Below are positions 55,178 through 64,000 of a stretch of 64,000 nt of DNA, piece after piece; the first letter of the stretch is position 1, and the number at the start of each line of letters is the position of its first letter. Source of the DNA: an uncultured Alphaproteobacteria bacterium (GTDB lineage Bacteria > Pseudomonadota > Alphaproteobacteria > Rhizobiales > Rhizobiaceae); contig CAKMZB010000006.1 in assembly GCA_929200315.1 (NCBI GenBank), forward strand, positions 62,001 to 126,000, read 5' to 3'. Position numbers and translations under genes: made by a program. The notes under the pieces are model-generated. The model made no database searches and was not told the DNA's origin. It worked only from the letters and a program-made list of their open reading frames with translations.

Positions 55178-56899
55178 TCAACCGCTGATTGCCACCTCCC
55201 CCACCCCATCCAGCGCATAAATCTCCAACACCTGCGCCTTGCCCCGCAGCGACGCAGACCGCTTCGCCTCTTCCGGGAACGCCCGCCCCGCCAGATCCGC
55301 CGTCGCCTTTGACACGCAGATCTTGCAGCCAAACTCCTTCGTCGCCGCCTCCAGCCTACTCGCCGTGTTCACCGCATCGCCAATCGCCGTGAGGCCGCGG
55401 GAGGAGCCGTAGCCCATTTCGCCCAGCACCACCGAGCCGGAATGCAAGCCGATCCCCATGCGCATGGGTTGGGGCAGATCGCCCTTCAATTGCGCGTTTA
55501 GGGCTTCCAGTTTGCGCTGCATTTCGCCTGCCGCGTCCAGCGCCTGTCGTGCGGCTTCTTCGGGCCCGGTATCGACGCCGAACAAAGCCATGAACCCATC
55601 GCCCAGAAACTTGTCGATCCGCCCGCCGGAAGCCTCCACCGCCTCACCCATGGAGCGGGAGAACTGGTTGATGAGATAGACGACGTCATAGGGCAACCGG
55701 GTCTCTGAGACCTTGGTGAAATCGCGCAGGTCGGCGAACATCACGCTCACCACTTTCTCCTGCCCCGAAGACCAGTTCTGCACCTGCACCGCGCTTGCGA
55801 CCGTCGCGTCGGAGGGGAGCAGGCGGATGACTTTGAGATTGCCTTGGGGGCGAAGCTGGCAGGCGAGGCGCACATCCTCCGGCGCTTTGAGCCGGTCGAG
55901 CAATTTGCGCTCGCCCTCTTCCACAGCGGGCAGATCCGCAGCGCTTTCCACCACACGCACCCGGCAGGTGGAGCAACGCCCCCGCCCGCCGCAAACGCTG
56001 GCATGAGGCACGCCTGCAAGCTTGGAGGTCTCCAGCAAGGTCGCGCCCTTGCGGTGGGTGACGGTGGGGCCATCCACGTAGTCGATCTGGGTCTGCCCAA
56101 GCCTGCGCCGCGCGAAGTGCCAAGCCAGCCGACCCGCCGCGAGGAGGACAAAGAAAATCGCCGTTGACCAGGTCGCATTTCGGATATCTGTCGCGATCCA
56201 CCCCCAGACCTCATCCGTCGACCAGTTAAGGCGCTCAAAATAGGCCTCCAGCCACTCCCCGCTCTCCGTTAGCGGGGCAAGCGCGCGGCCTGCGGCGAGG
56301 TAACCGGCCAAAGAAAGCACAGGAATCAGCGTTGCCAGCACCAGTCCGGCATTGCGCCAGGCCGGGGTGTAAAACCGCATAAAGGAAAACCACCGGTGCA
56401 GACCGATCACCCCATGGGTCCATGCCACCACAAGCCCCGCCGCGTTCAGCCAGCCATAGAAGGGCGACAGGATGATCGTGGAGAACAGCAAATAGGCGTA
56501 ATGATCGTTCAAATCATAAGCGACGTTGGCCCAGCGTGTGGCTGTCACATGGGTCAGCAGCAGCAGCGGAATTGCATAGCCGGAAATGACCTGCCCCCAT
56601 TCCGACGCCGTCAAATTGTAGTTTTTGCGCAGCAGCAGATGCGCCGTTGCGCTGATCGCATGGGCGGCAAGGCTGCCATAGAGCAGCACGGCCATCGGCG
56701 GAAAGCGCCAGACATTTACCATGACGCGCCCCGCCGCATCCTGCGCTTCCAGCGAAATAAGCCCCAGCGCATGGGCGCAAAAGTGGGGCAGGACATAGGC
56801 AAAAATTGCAAGACCAGAATATAACCGCGCCTTGCGGAGCAGCGGATCGAGCCGAACCGCAACCGGCATTTTGGGCTCAAGGTTGCTTGTCGCGGGCAC
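55178..56899 (-). CDS. Membrane adenylate/guanylate cyclase with [2Fe-2S] ferredoxin domain
   Basis: The 573-residue protein has an N-terminal region of about six membrane helices (residues 25-255). A plant-type [2Fe-2S] ferredoxin domain follows (cluster ligands in CGGRGRCSTC, about 300-309, plus ACQLRPQ with a later cysteine, about 342). The C-terminal class III cyclase domain (about 370-555) has VSVMFADLRDFTK (metal aspartates) and KFLGDGFMALFG. It should make cAMP (or cGMP) under control of redox state or electron flow. The GTG at 56899 is supported by AAGGA 6 bases upstream; an ATG at 56869 is the alternative. Confidence 0.87.
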   Translation of the reverse strand: MPATSNLEPKMPVAVRLDPLLRKARLYSGLAIFAYVLPHFCAHALGLISLEAQDAAGRVMVNVWRFPPMAVLLYGSLAAHAISATAHLLLRKNYNLTASEWGQVISGYAIPLLLLTHVTATRWANVAYDLNDHYAYLLFSTIILSPFYGWLNAAGLVVAWTHGVIGLHRWFSFMRFYTPAWRNAGLVLATLIPVLSLAGYLAAGRALAPLTESGEWLEAYFERLNWSTDEVWGWIATDIRNATWSTAIFFVLLAAGRLAWHFARRRLGQTQIDYVDGPTVTHRKGATLLETSKLAGVPHASVCGGRGRCSTCRVRVVESAADLPAVEEGERKLLDRLKAPEDVRLACQLRPQGNLKVIRLLPSDATVASAVQVQNWSSGQEKVVSVMFADLRDFTKVSETRLPYDVVYLINQFSRSMGEAVEASGGRIDKFLGDGFMALFGVDTGPEEAARQALDAAGEMQRKLEALNAQLKGDLPQPMRMGIGLHSGSVVLGEMGYGSSRGLTAIGDAVNTASRLEAATKEFGCKICVSKATADLAGRAFPEEAKRSASLRGKAQVLEIYALDGVGEVAISG

Positions 56900-57061
56900 C
56901 GCTTGTCCTTCCCTGGCGTTTCACCAATGGCCTATGTGGCGCGGATGCCGCGCTCAACCAGAAATGACGCTGGTCAATGGGCATCTTTCCCTGATTGTGG
57001 CACACAGAAGATCAAAATACAGCCGGAGTTCAGGCTGACCGTTTGTTGGAGACATTGCATT

Positions 57062-57778
57062 ATGAAATCCATTCGCACACTTCTCACAGGCGCGCTCCTG
57101 GCCACCGGGCTTGCAACCACCGCACAAGCTGCTGATCCGCTGACCGAACGTTTCAATGCACCGGACTCCTTCTACATCTCCGTACAGGGCGGTGTTGGGC
57201 CTTTCATCGGCGAGCATGATTTCTTCGCACCCAACTCCAACGCACCCGGCCCTCTTGCCGGCGATGCGGATTATGACACTGTGTGGTCCATCGGCGCTTC
57301 TGCCGGTGTTTTCCTGACTGAAAATTTCCGTATCGGCGCTGACCTCAACTATTTCAGCACCGAAGCCGACACGATGGATGTCGTGACGCCTTTCCTGCTG
57401 GAGGTGCAGCTGGATGGTTCAATCAACGGCGTGTCCGCGTTTGTTGATGCCGGCTATGAAATGATGGTCACAGAACAAATCGGCATCTTTGGTGAGGTTG
57501 GCATCGGTGTCCTTCACATCAATGCCGACAACATCCAGACGGACCCGAATTTCAACGGCTTCATTGATGCTTCCGACACGGTTCTGGCCGGTAAAGTGGG
57601 CGGGGGTGCCTTCTATCAGTTCAACGAGCGCGTGGAGCTCTTTGGCGAGTACAACTACATCTTCGCTGAGGATGCAGATCTCTCCTTCACTGCTCCTGGA
57701 TCCGGCCTGCCGGTCGTGCCTTTCGAGATTGAGACCGACGCACACGCCTTCCTGGTTGGCCTGCGCTTCCGCATGTAA
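57062..57778 (+). CDS. Small outer-membrane beta-barrel protein (OmpA/OmpW-like porin family)
   Basis: A 238-residue protein with a clean signal peptide (MKSIRTLLTGALLATGLATT, cleaved after AQA at about residue 23). It then has alternating hydrophobic strands ending in HAFLVGLRFRM, an eight-stranded barrel pattern (surface antigen-like OMP_b-brl). The ATG at 57062 gives the signal peptide; the upstream open frame does not. It diverges from the cyclase gene and is followed by a strong terminator. No ligand can be predicted. Confidence 0.8.
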   Translation: MKSIRTLLTGALLATGLATTAQAADPLTERFNAPDSFYISVQGGVGPFIGEHDFFAPNSNAPGPLAGDADYDTVWSIGASAGVFLTENFRIGADLNYFSTEADTMDVVTPFLLEVQLDGSINGVSAFVDAGYEMMVTEQIGIFGEVGIGVLHINADNIQTDPNFNGFIDASDTVLAGKVGGGAFYQFNERVELFGEYNYIFAEDADLSFTAPGSGLPVVPFEIETDAHAFLVGLRFRM

Positions 57779-57793
57779 GCGCCACAAGACAAG

Positions 57794-57827
57794 AAAAAGC
57801 CGCTCCGGGAAACCGGGGCGGCTTTTT
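57794..57827 (+). terminator. Rho-independent terminator, probably bidirectional
   Basis: AAAAAGCCGC and GCGGCTTTTT frame a stem continued by TCCGG/CCGGG with one G-U pair. A T-run follows on the plus strand and an A-run on the other side. It serves the outer-membrane protein gene. Confidence 0.9.
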
Positions 57828-57922
57828 CGTTTCTATCATATCGCTGCATTTGTTAGCGGCGAATGCCTTTTCTGTGCGGCAATGCGGCTCTTATTTGCGC
57901 AAATCCGCAACAGCGGATTTGC

Positions 57923-58192
57923 TTAGCGGCGAATGCCGAGACGTTGGATGAGTGACTTGTAACGCTCCTCGTCCTTGCGGCGGGTATAGTCCAGCAGCGA
58001 GCGACGGGTGGCGACCATTTTCAGGAGACCACGGCGGGAGTGGTTGTCCTTCTTGTGATCTTTGAAGTGATCGGTCAGCGCGTTGATGCGGTGGGTGAGG
58101 ATAGCAACCTGCACCTCGGGAGAGCCGGAATCTCCATCTTTGATGGCGTATTCCTTGATGAGCTCAGCTTTTTTCTCAGGCGTAATAGACAT
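57923..58192 (-). CDS. rpsO: 30S ribosomal protein S15
   Basis: The 89-residue primary rRNA-binding protein of the small-subunit platform has the full S15 pattern: [54 protein letters not shown] at 58192 is set by GGAG upstream and by the family N-terminus [11 protein letters not shown]. In most bacteria rpsO is followed directly by pnp; here the next co-directional gene is the adenylate cyclase, and pnp lies 4.7 kb downstream. Confidence 0.97.
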   Translation of the reverse strand: MSITPEKKAELIKEYAIKDGDSGSPEVQVAILTHRINALTDHFKDHKKDNHSRRGLLKMVATRRSLLDYTRRKDEERYKSLIQRLGIRR

Positions 58193-58315
58193 GTCTTTTC
58201 TCCGACACCGGATAAAGGGCCGCCTCATGCCGGGGTGTCGTCCAGCACGGGCCGTCTTGTGCATGTTTTGAGGATGCGGGCGCGATATGCGCCGCCTGCG
58301 GGACAATTGCAAGAC

Positions 58316-59137
58316 CTAGCGCCGGTTCTGCGCCACCCAGTCGCGCCACTGGCGCTTGGAGCCATTGAAGGCGTTGATGTCGACGGGCCCCTCAATGCCG
58401 GGAACCTTGCCGGTGCCGGTATATTGCCAGAACGTCCAGGGACGGTTCGTGTAGCGGAATTTCGGCTCCGCCGTCACCGAGCGCAGCCAATAATGGTAGC
58501 CCGGCAGCTCTCCGCCAGCGAGGTTTTCGCGGTGGAAATCGACAGTGGTGTAGATAATCGGCTTTTGCCCGTAATGGCGCTCGATCATGTCGAGCCAACG
58601 CTTCAACACGCGACGCACTTCGACGGGGGCGGGGCGGGTTTTGCAGCTTGGGCTTTTGGGGTTCCACTCCACATCCAACACTGGCGGCAGAGACGCCTGG
58701 TCCTTTTGGACGTTGCGGATGTAGTTGCGCGCCTGCTCTTCGGGCGCGGCGCAAAAATAGTAGAAATGGTAGGCGGAGCGTTCAATTCCAACGCGCTGTG
58801 TGGCCTGCCAGAACTCACCAAAGCGCGGGTCGCTGTCGTCCTTGCCTTCGGTCGCCTTTACAAAGGCAAACTCGATCCCAGCCCGCTTCGCCCGCCGCCA
58901 GTCGATCCCAAGATTGTGGCGCGAGAGGTCGATGCCATGGACATCATAATCCGCAGGCTGCCGACCCTGGATTTTCACTGCATCATGGTCGCCGTATTTG
59001 AGGTGGCGCGTGTCGTTCGTGCGCGTTGCCGGGGGCGGGCTGCCCGCATTGTCCAGCAGCAGCACGTCGCCAGCCGTCCCGCCGCCGATGCAGGCGGCGA
59101 GGAGGAGCGGCGCGAGGACAGCGATCGGGCGCAGCAT
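58316..59137 (-). CDS. GH25 lysozyme-like lipoprotein
   Basis: The 273-residue protein has a lipoprotein signal (lipobox LLAAC, cysteine at about residue 16), then a GH25 muramidase domain. It shows YDVHGIDLSRHNLGIDWRRAKRAGIEFAFVKATEG (about 64-98), catalytic DxE in PVLDVEWNP (about 152-160) and FWQYTGTGKVPGIEGPVDINAF near the end. It would cleave peptidoglycan glycan strands from the periplasmic face of a membrane, for remodelling or turnover. Confidence 0.88.
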   Translation of the reverse strand: MLRPIAVLAPLLLAACIGGGTAGDVLLLDNAGSPPPATRTNDTRHLKYGDHDAVKIQGRQPADYDVHGIDLSRHNLGIDWRRAKRAGIEFAFVKATEGKDDSDPRFGEFWQATQRVGIERSAYHFYYFCAAPEEQARNYIRNVQKDQASLPPVLDVEWNPKSPSCKTRPAPVEVRRVLKRWLDMIERHYGQKPIIYTTVDFHRENLAGGELPGYHYWLRSVTAEPKFRYTNRPWTFWQYTGTGKVPGIEGPVDINAFNGSKRQWRDWVAQNRR

Positions 59138-59204
59138 GGGCGTTGGGGTCCAGTGGAAACCGTCCCCTCACCCGTCCCGCAACAGGGTTAACAGAGCGTT
59201 AAGA

Positions 59205-59960
59205 TCAACCTGTCGGCAGACCGAGCGCCGCGCGGCTTTCCGGCGCACGCAGAGCAAAATCCTCGCCCCGGTAAGCATCCCCACCAGGCCCGGTAAGATA
59301 AGCAATCGCTTTCGCCACCCATTCGGGGGGAATGTGCACCGAAGGATCCAATTGAGAGACCGGATTGATGCCGGATTCTTTGATCTCCACCTGCATGTCC
59401 GTTGCCACGGTTCCGGGCGACAGGCCAATCATGCGGATGCCGTTCTCGCGTTCTTCCTTGTCGGTGCATTTGGTAAGCGAAAGCACCGCCGCCTTGGTGG
59501 CACAATAGTGAGACCAGCCCTCCAGCGCACCGGTGGCGGCGCCGGAGGAGATGTTGATGATCGTTCCACCCCCGGCCTTCTTCATTGCCGGCAGGGCATG
59601 GCGGATGCCGTAATAGACGCCCTTCAGATTGACGGCGACAACCCGATCCCAGGCAACAGGGCTGGAATGTTCGATCCGGGCAATGGGATCAATCAGCCCG
59701 GCATTGTTGACCAGCAGATCGAGGGAACCGAAGGCATCGACCGTCTGCGCCACGGCGCGTTCAATGGCCTTGTTGTCTGCAACGTCGGCGGCGATGACGA
59801 TGGCTTTGCCGCCATCTGCGGTGATCTTGCTCACCAAATCAGCGAGCGCGTCTGCGGAGCGGGCAAGGCAGGCAACAGCCCAGCCTTCACCAGCCAAATG
59901 TCGAGCGGCGGCGGCACCAATGCCCTTGGAGGCACCGGTGATGAGTGCGGTCTTGGTCAT
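59205..59960 (-). CDS. SDR family oxidoreductase
   Basis: A 251-residue classical SDR with TGASKGIGAAAARHL (about residue 8), NNAGL (about 91), active-site serine in NISSGAATGAL and catalytic YCATKAAVLSL (about 156). AGGAG lies 5 bases upstream of the ATG, which overlaps the stop of the quinone-reductase gene by 4 bases. It belongs to a three-gene operon headed by a thiolase, but its sequence is not specific enough to call it acetoacetyl-CoA reductase. Confidence 0.88.
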   Translation of the reverse strand: MTKTALITGASKGIGAAAARHLAGEGWAVACLARSADALADLVSKITADGGKAIVIAADVADNKAIERAVAQTVDAFGSLDLLVNNAGLIDPIARIEHSSPVAWDRVVAVNLKGVYYGIRHALPAMKKAGGGTIINISSGAATGALEGWSHYCATKAAVLSLTKCTDKEERENGIRMIGLSPGTVATDMQVEIKESGINPVSQLDPSVHIPPEWVAKAIAYLTGPGGDAYRGEDFALRAPESRAALGLPTG

Positions 59961-60583
59961 GAAGTCTCCTGTTCTTGCAAACCCGTTGGAGGCGACCCGG
60001 CTATCGCTGCCAGCAATGTTGCCAGCCGTACCGTATCTGCCTCGAAGTCCAGCCCCTTCTTCACATCATAGGCTGCGAAGGTTGGCAGCGCAGTTAGGCC
60101 AAAAAAACGGAAATTGAGATGGACCGGATGCAGCAGATCGTCAATCGAACCGCCTGCGAAGAATGTCTGCGTTTCGTCATCAAATGCCATGCGCGGGGCA
60201 TTGAGCGTGGTGGACAACATGTAGCGCTTTTCACCCAGCAAACCGCCGGACCCGTATTGCAGGCTTGCATCCTTGCGGGTGCGACCGTCACCAGAAGAAA
60301 AGCGACCATTCATCCCGGCCGTGAAAACCTCATCGAGATATCTCTTCAACAGCCAGGGAAGCCCCATGCTGTTGACCGGGAATTGGTAGAACAGAAGATC
60401 AGCTGCAAGAATGCGCTCGATTTCCTGCTCAATATCCCATCCATCCGCCGCATGGGTGCGGTGGACGGTGTAGCCGCCAGCTTCAAGATGAGTGGCAGCC
60501 TGCTTGAAGAAAGTCTCGTTCAGCCGACCCGATGAAATATCATCGTAAGGCTGGTGACCGTTAACCAGCAGAGCGACACTCAA
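59957..60583 (-). CDS. NAD(P)H quinone reductase-like flavodoxin-fold protein (MdaB-like)
   Basis: A 208-residue protein of the flavodoxin_2 family: [23 protein letters not shown] at the start (FMN/FAD phosphate loop region), [29 protein letters not shown] (about 70-98) and [16 protein letters not shown]. It resembles modulator of drug activity B / quinone reductases, which reduce quinones by two electrons. The start is proposed as the TTG at 60583, overlapping the thiolase stop (TTGA), since it lies just before the first beta strand. In-frame alternatives lie upstream within the thiolase gene. Confidence 0.78.
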   Translation of the reverse strand: MSVALLVNGHQPYDDISSGRLNETFFKQAATHLEAGGYTVHRTHAADGWDIEQEIERILAADLLFYQFPVNSMGLPWLLKRYLDEVFTAGMNGRFSSGDGRTRKDASLQYGSGGLLGEKRYMLSTTLNAPRMAFDDETQTFFAGGSIDDLLHPVHLNFRFFGLTALPTFAAYDVKKGLDFEADTVRLATLLAAIAGSPPTGLQEQETS

Positions 60584-61761
60584 TGCATCCGCTCGACGCA
60601 CATTGCGACGCCCATGCCCCCACCGATGCAAAGCGTGGCCAGTCCTTTATCCGCCTCACGCGCCTGCATTTCGTGCAGCAGTGTCGTCAAAATACGCGCG
60701 CCGGAGGCACCAATGGGGTGGCCGATGGCAATGGCGCCGCCATTGACGTTCACCTTGCCCGTATCCCAGCCCATTTCCTGGTTCACCGCGCAGGCCTGGG
60801 CGGCGAAGGCTTCATTGGCTTCCACCAGATCAAGGTCGGAGGCGCTCCACCCAGCACGTTCCAGCGCACGGCGGGAGGACGGGATCGGGCCGGTGCCCAT
60901 GATCTTTGGATCAACACCCGCGGTTGCGCGCGAGACGATACGCGCCATTGGTGTCAGACCACGCTTCTCAGCTTCCGACAGCTTCATCAGCACGAGGGCG
61001 GCAGCACCGTCGTTCAAGCCGGAGGCGTTGGCCGCAGTCACCGAACCTTCCTTGTCGAAAGCAGGGCGCAGCTTTTCCATCGCTTCGATGGTCGCGCCGT
61101 GGCGAATATATTCATCGGCATCGACAACCGTCTCGCCCTTACGGTGCTTTACCGTGACGGCTGCAATCTGGCTGTCGAAACGACCTTCCTTCTGTGCGGC
61201 TTCCGCCTTGTTCTGGGAGGCAACGGCAAAGACGTCCTGCGCCTTACGGTCGATCTGGAATTCCCGCGCCACGTTCTCGGCGGTCACGCCCATATGATAG
61301 CCGTTGAAAGCGTCCCACAGACCGTCCTTGATCATCGTGTCGATCATCTTGAAGTCGCCCATGCGGTGGCCATTGCGCATATGCTGGCAATGGGGGGAAA
61401 GGCTCATCGATTCCTGCCCACCGGCAACAACAATATCCGCATCGCCCGTCATAATTTGCTGCATGCCAAGCGCTACAGCACGCAGACCCGAGCCGCAAAC
61501 CTGGTTAATGCCCCATGCGGCAGCTTCCTTGGGGATGCCGGCAGCCATGGAAGCCTGGCGCGCGGGGTTCTGCCCGGCGCCGGCGGTGAGCACCTGGCCG
61601 AGGATCACCTCATCCACATCACCGGCATCCACACCGGCACGACCAAGAGCAGCCTCAATGGCCACGCGGCCAAGCTCGTGGGCGGGAACGTCGGACAGTG
61701 CACCGTTGAACGAGCCAACGGGAGTGCGGGCGGCGGAAACAATGACGATGTCGTCGGACAT
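60580..61761 (-). CDS. Acetyl-CoA C-acetyltransferase (thiolase)
   Basis: The 393-residue biosynthetic-type thiolase condenses two acetyl-CoA or cleaves acetoacetyl-CoA. The nucleophile cysteine is in [14 protein letters not shown] (about residue 89), the histidine in [17 protein letters not shown] (about 349) and the second cysteine in [13 protein letters not shown] (about 379). AGGAG is 7 bases before the ATG at 61761. It heads an operon with the quinone reductase and SDR genes. No phaB or phaC is adjacent, so a polyhydroxybutyrate role is not supported by context. Confidence 0.92.
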   Translation of the reverse strand: MSDDIVIVSAARTPVGSFNGALSDVPAHELGRVAIEAALGRAGVDAGDVDEVILGQVLTAGAGQNPARQASMAAGIPKEAAAWGINQVCGSGLRAVALGMQQIMTGDADIVVAGGQESMSLSPHCQHMRNGHRMGDFKMIDTMIKDGLWDAFNGYHMGVTAENVAREFQIDRKAQDVFAVASQNKAEAAQKEGRFDSQIAAVTVKHRKGETVVDADEYIRHGATIEAMEKLRPAFDKEGSVTAANASGLNDGAAALVLMKLSEAEKRGLTPMARIVSRATAGVDPKIMGTGPIPSSRRALERAGWSASDLDLVEANEAFAAQACAVNQEMGWDTGKVNVNGGAIAIGHPIGASGARILTTLLHEMQAREADKGLATLCIGGGMGVAMCVERMH

Positions 61762-61951
61762 GGAGAACTCCTGAAACGGATGCTTATGTGCTGGGTGATG
61801 ACTTAAAGGCAGCAGCGACCCTTGTATATCCGCCTTCCGGCCCATCACGACAATAGTGCCTTGCGCGCAAGCGGTGCGCGAGTCACAAATGGAGAAACGC
61901 GCCGTCCCGCCCCTTGTTGCGGGATAGAGGCGCTTTGGTTGAGGCAGGTGT

Positions 61952-64000
61952 TTGGCGCTCGAAGCTACAGTATCTGATGACGGTGCGGGCGAACCGTCTG
62001 CGCGTTCAAGGCGCAAGGACCCGTTCCGCGACCAGAACACACCGCTCAACCCGCGGCTCATGCGCTATATCTGGGGCCACACCAAAGCCGAGCAGCTCTG
62101 GATCGGTTTCGTGGTACTGGCCTCTATGCCGACCTATTTTTTCGCACTGCAATTGCCGGTGCAGATCGTCAACGAGCCTATCCAGGGCGTTGGTTTTGAA
62201 GACCCGGCAGCCACCCTGCCCTTCTTGCAGTTTCAGTATGATCTGCCCTCGTGGCTCGGCGGTGGAACGCTCGACATATTTGAGGGGTGGCAGCTTGAAC
62301 GCTGGCCGTATTTGATTGCGCTGTCCTGCCTGTTCCTTTTCCTCGTTTGTGCCAACGGGCTCTTCAAATTCTACATCAACACCTACAAGGGCCGCCTTGG
62401 CGAGCGGATGCTGCGGCGGATGCGCTATCAGCTTACAGACCGGGTGCTGCGCTTCCCCATCAACCACTTCAAACGGGTGAAGGGCTCTGAAATCGCCTCC
62501 ATGGTGAAGGACGAGATTGAGCCCTTTGGTGAGTTCATTGGTGATGCTTTCGTGCTGCCGCTTTATCTCGGCGGGCAGGCGCTGGTCGCCTTTATCTTCA
62601 TCATGACCCAGTCCTTCTGGCTTGGTCTGATTGCCGTTGCTGTGATCGGCATCCAGGTGACGCTCATTCCCTATCTGCGCCGCCGGGTGATTGAGCTTGG
62701 TCGTCAGCGCCAGATCACCGCGCGGCTTTTGTCCGGCCGTATCGGGGAGATCGTGGACGGCATCACGGCGGTGCATGTCAACGACACGTCGAACTACGAG
62801 CGGGCAGAGATTTCCAGCCGCCTCGGCAAGATTTTCTTCATCCGCTACGAGCTGTATCAGCGGAAATTTTTCATCAAATTCCTGAACAACTTTTTGGCTC
62901 AGCTCACCCCGTTCCTGTTTTACGTGGTGGGGGGCTATTTCACCATTATCGGTTCGCTGAACGTTGGTCAGCTGATCGGCGTCATTAACGCCTATAAAGA
63001 CCTGCCCGCACCCGTGAACGGCCTTGTTATGTGGGATCAGAAGCGCATCGACATCAATGTGAAATACGCGCAGATCGTCGAGCAATTCAACGTAACGGGT
63101 ATTCAGGATGCCCGCCTTCAGGCCCCGCATTCTGATCCTGTTCCACCGCTGAAGGGGGATATCCAGGCCTCTAATCTGCAGGTGCTGGACGAGAGCGGCA
63201 CACCCCTTCTGGAGGGGGCTGATCTGAAGCTTCCGCTCAACACCATTGCTGCCGCCGTCGGCCCCCTTGGTTCCGGCGCGGGGACGTTGGCGAACGTGCT
63301 GGCAGGCCTCCTTCAGCCGAGCGGCGGGCGCCTGATGCATAATGGCAAGCACCTCACCGATCTGCCGCAATCGGTGCGCGGCCGCCGTTTCGCCTATGCC
63401 GGGTCGGAAAGCTATCTGCCCCAGTCAAGCCTGCTGGACTCGCTCCTCTACGTGAACAAACACGCCCCGCTTCATCCGCTGGACGAGGCCAAACGTAAGC
63501 AGCTCATGCTCCACCCGCGTTCGCTGGTGGAAACCAAGGCGTCGGGCAACACGACGCTCGACTACTATGCCGACTGGGTGGATTACGATGCCATGAGCAT
63601 CAATGGGCCGCAGGAGGTTTATCCGCGCATCCATGAGGTGCTCGACGTCGTGGAGATGAACGACACCGTCTATGACCTTGCCATGCGCAACAAGCTGGAC
63701 CCGCGCACTCATGCTGATCTTTGCCAAGAGCTGGTGAGGGCGCGCCTGGCGCTGCGCAAACAGATCTCCGGCTCCAAGTTGGAAGAATATGTCGAGGTCT
63801 GGGATTTCGAGAAGTACAACGAACACGCTACGGTCACCGAGAACCTGCTCTTTGGCACCGCGCGCGAAGGCGGCGGCTTTGATGTGGACAAGCTTGCCAC
63901 CAACCAAACGGTGCGCGAAATTCTGTCGCAGGAAGGTCTCGACGCGACGCTGTTTGAAATGGGCCTGGAGCTCGCCGAGACGGCGATCGACCTCTTTGCT
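61952..64000 (+). CDS. ABC exporter with degenerate nucleotide-binding domain, 3' end beyond window
   Basis: At least 683 residues, open to the window edge. A TTG start at 61952 has GAGGCAGG just upstream; the ATG at 62060 is the alternative. The transmembrane domain (about 45-350) is of exporter type, with a coupling-helix-like [19 protein letters not shown]. The NBD starts near 405 but its Walker A reads GPLGSGAGT (437-445), lacking the lysine. After the Q-loop-like YLPQ (488-491) there is an insertion of roughly 125 residues before TVTENLLFG (about 627). The rest of the NBD is not in the window. It may be a catalytically impaired half of a heterodimer or a regulatory relative. Confidence 0.75.
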   Translation, partial: MALEATVSDDGAGEPSARSRRKDPFRDQNTPLNPRLMRYIWGHTKAEQLWIGFVVLASMPTYFFALQLPVQIVNEPIQGVGFEDPAATLPFLQFQYDLPSWLGGGTLDIFEGWQLERWPYLIALSCLFLFLVCANGLFKFYINTYKGRLGERMLRRMRYQLTDRVLRFPINHFKRVKGSEIASMVKDEIEPFGEFIGDAFVLPLYLGGQALVAFIFIMTQSFWLGLIAVAVIGIQVTLIPYLRRRVIELGRQRQITARLLSGRIGEIVDGITAVHVNDTSNYERAEISSRLGKIFFIRYELYQRKFFIKFLNNFLAQLTPFLFYVVGGYFTIIGSLNVGQLIGVINAYKDLPAPVNGLVMWDQKRIDINVKYAQIVEQFNVTGIQDARLQAPHSDPVPPLKGDIQASNLQVLDESGTPLLEGADLKLPLNTIAAAVGPLGSGAGTLANVLAGLLQPSGGRLMHNGKHLTDLPQSVRGRRFAYAGSESYLPQSSLLDSLLYVNKHAPLHPLDEAKRKQLMLHPRSLVETKASGNTTLDYYADWVDYDAMSINGPQEVYPRIHEVLDVVEMNDTVYDLAMRNKLDPRTHADLCQELVRARLALRKQISGSKLEEYVEVWDFEKYNEHATVTENLLFGTAREGGGFDVDKLATNQTVREILSQEGLDATLFEMGLELAETAIDLFA

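Noticed and set aside
60583..61806. A 407-codon open frame antisense to the thiolase gene
   Set aside because: The thiolase is certain from its catalytic motifs; the antisense product has no recognisable domain and no ribosome binding site.
62006..63370. A 454-codon minus-strand open frame across the ABC exporter
   Set aside because: The plus-strand frame encodes transmembrane helices and an NBD; the antisense translation is charged, low-complexity and family-free.
1..64000. CRISPR arrays, tRNA or rRNA genes, complete insertion sequences
   Set aside because: No regularly spaced direct repeats, no tRNA T-arm signatures in gaps and no transposase gene were found on reading the sequence; a tRNA scan was not possible here.

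Overview
The window reads as chromosomal DNA of an alphaproteobacterium, most likely of the order Hyphomicrobiales (Rhizobiales) and probably marine. The basis is the complete ccoNOQP-ccoGHIS (fix-type) cluster with an FNR-type regulator, a rhizobial-type glycerol ABC transporter operon (glpSTPQV with its DUF2160 protein), and a gene trio resembling the DMSP demethylation genes dmdA/dmdC/dmdD. The assignment is inferred from gene content; no rRNA or tRNA gene was seen.

Region 1 (1-13.3 kb, nearly all minus strand) is a cell-surface locus: a gene cut by the window edge, an autotransporter with a repetitive passenger, a pair of four-helix SMR/ArnEF-like membrane proteins, a sulfotransferase, a beta-propeller protein, a hexapeptide acyltransferase, a GT2 glycosyltransferase, a WbqC protein and the dTDP-sugar genes rfbA, rfbB and a wecE-like aminotransferase. 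Together they suggest a sulfated and/or acylated surface glycan containing a dTDP-Fuc4N-derived sugar. The locus ends in what looks like a frame-disrupted membrane-protein remnant.

Region 2 (13.3-25.5 kb) starts with a papain-like protease fused to an alpha/beta hydrolase, divergent from an FNR-type regulator. A hemerythrin and the high-affinity cbb3 oxidase cluster follow, with a perfect FNR box at 16664-16677 between the hemerythrin gene and ccoN.

Region 3 (25.5-38.3 kb) is catabolic: a GH1 glucosidase and an SDR; the glycerol ABC transporter operon, interrupted by a GIY-YIG nuclease gene bracketed by palindromic repeats; and the dmdA-like/enoyl-CoA hydratase/acyl-CoA dehydrogenase operon.

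Region 4 (38.4-51 kb) is mixed: a second autotransporter, a TSUP permease, denD, an Rrf2 regulator, a NicO metal exporter, a class V aminotransferase, deoA overlapping a second GIY-YIG-like gene, an arsR-type regulator with a clear operator plus an ArsP-type permease, and an rsmC-like methyltransferase.

Region 5 (51-58.2 kb) holds pnp and rpsO, normally adjacent, here separated by about 4.7 kb. That DNA carries an ImmA/IrrE-like protein with a KExxH motif, two small ORFs, a ferredoxin-containing membrane adenylate cyclase and a small outer-membrane beta-barrel protein.

Region 6 (58.3-64 kb) has a GH25 lysozyme lipoprotein, a thiolase/quinone-reductase/SDR operon, and the 5' part of an ABC exporter whose Walker A motif lacks its lysine. 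No CRISPR array, complete insertion sequence or prophage was recognised.
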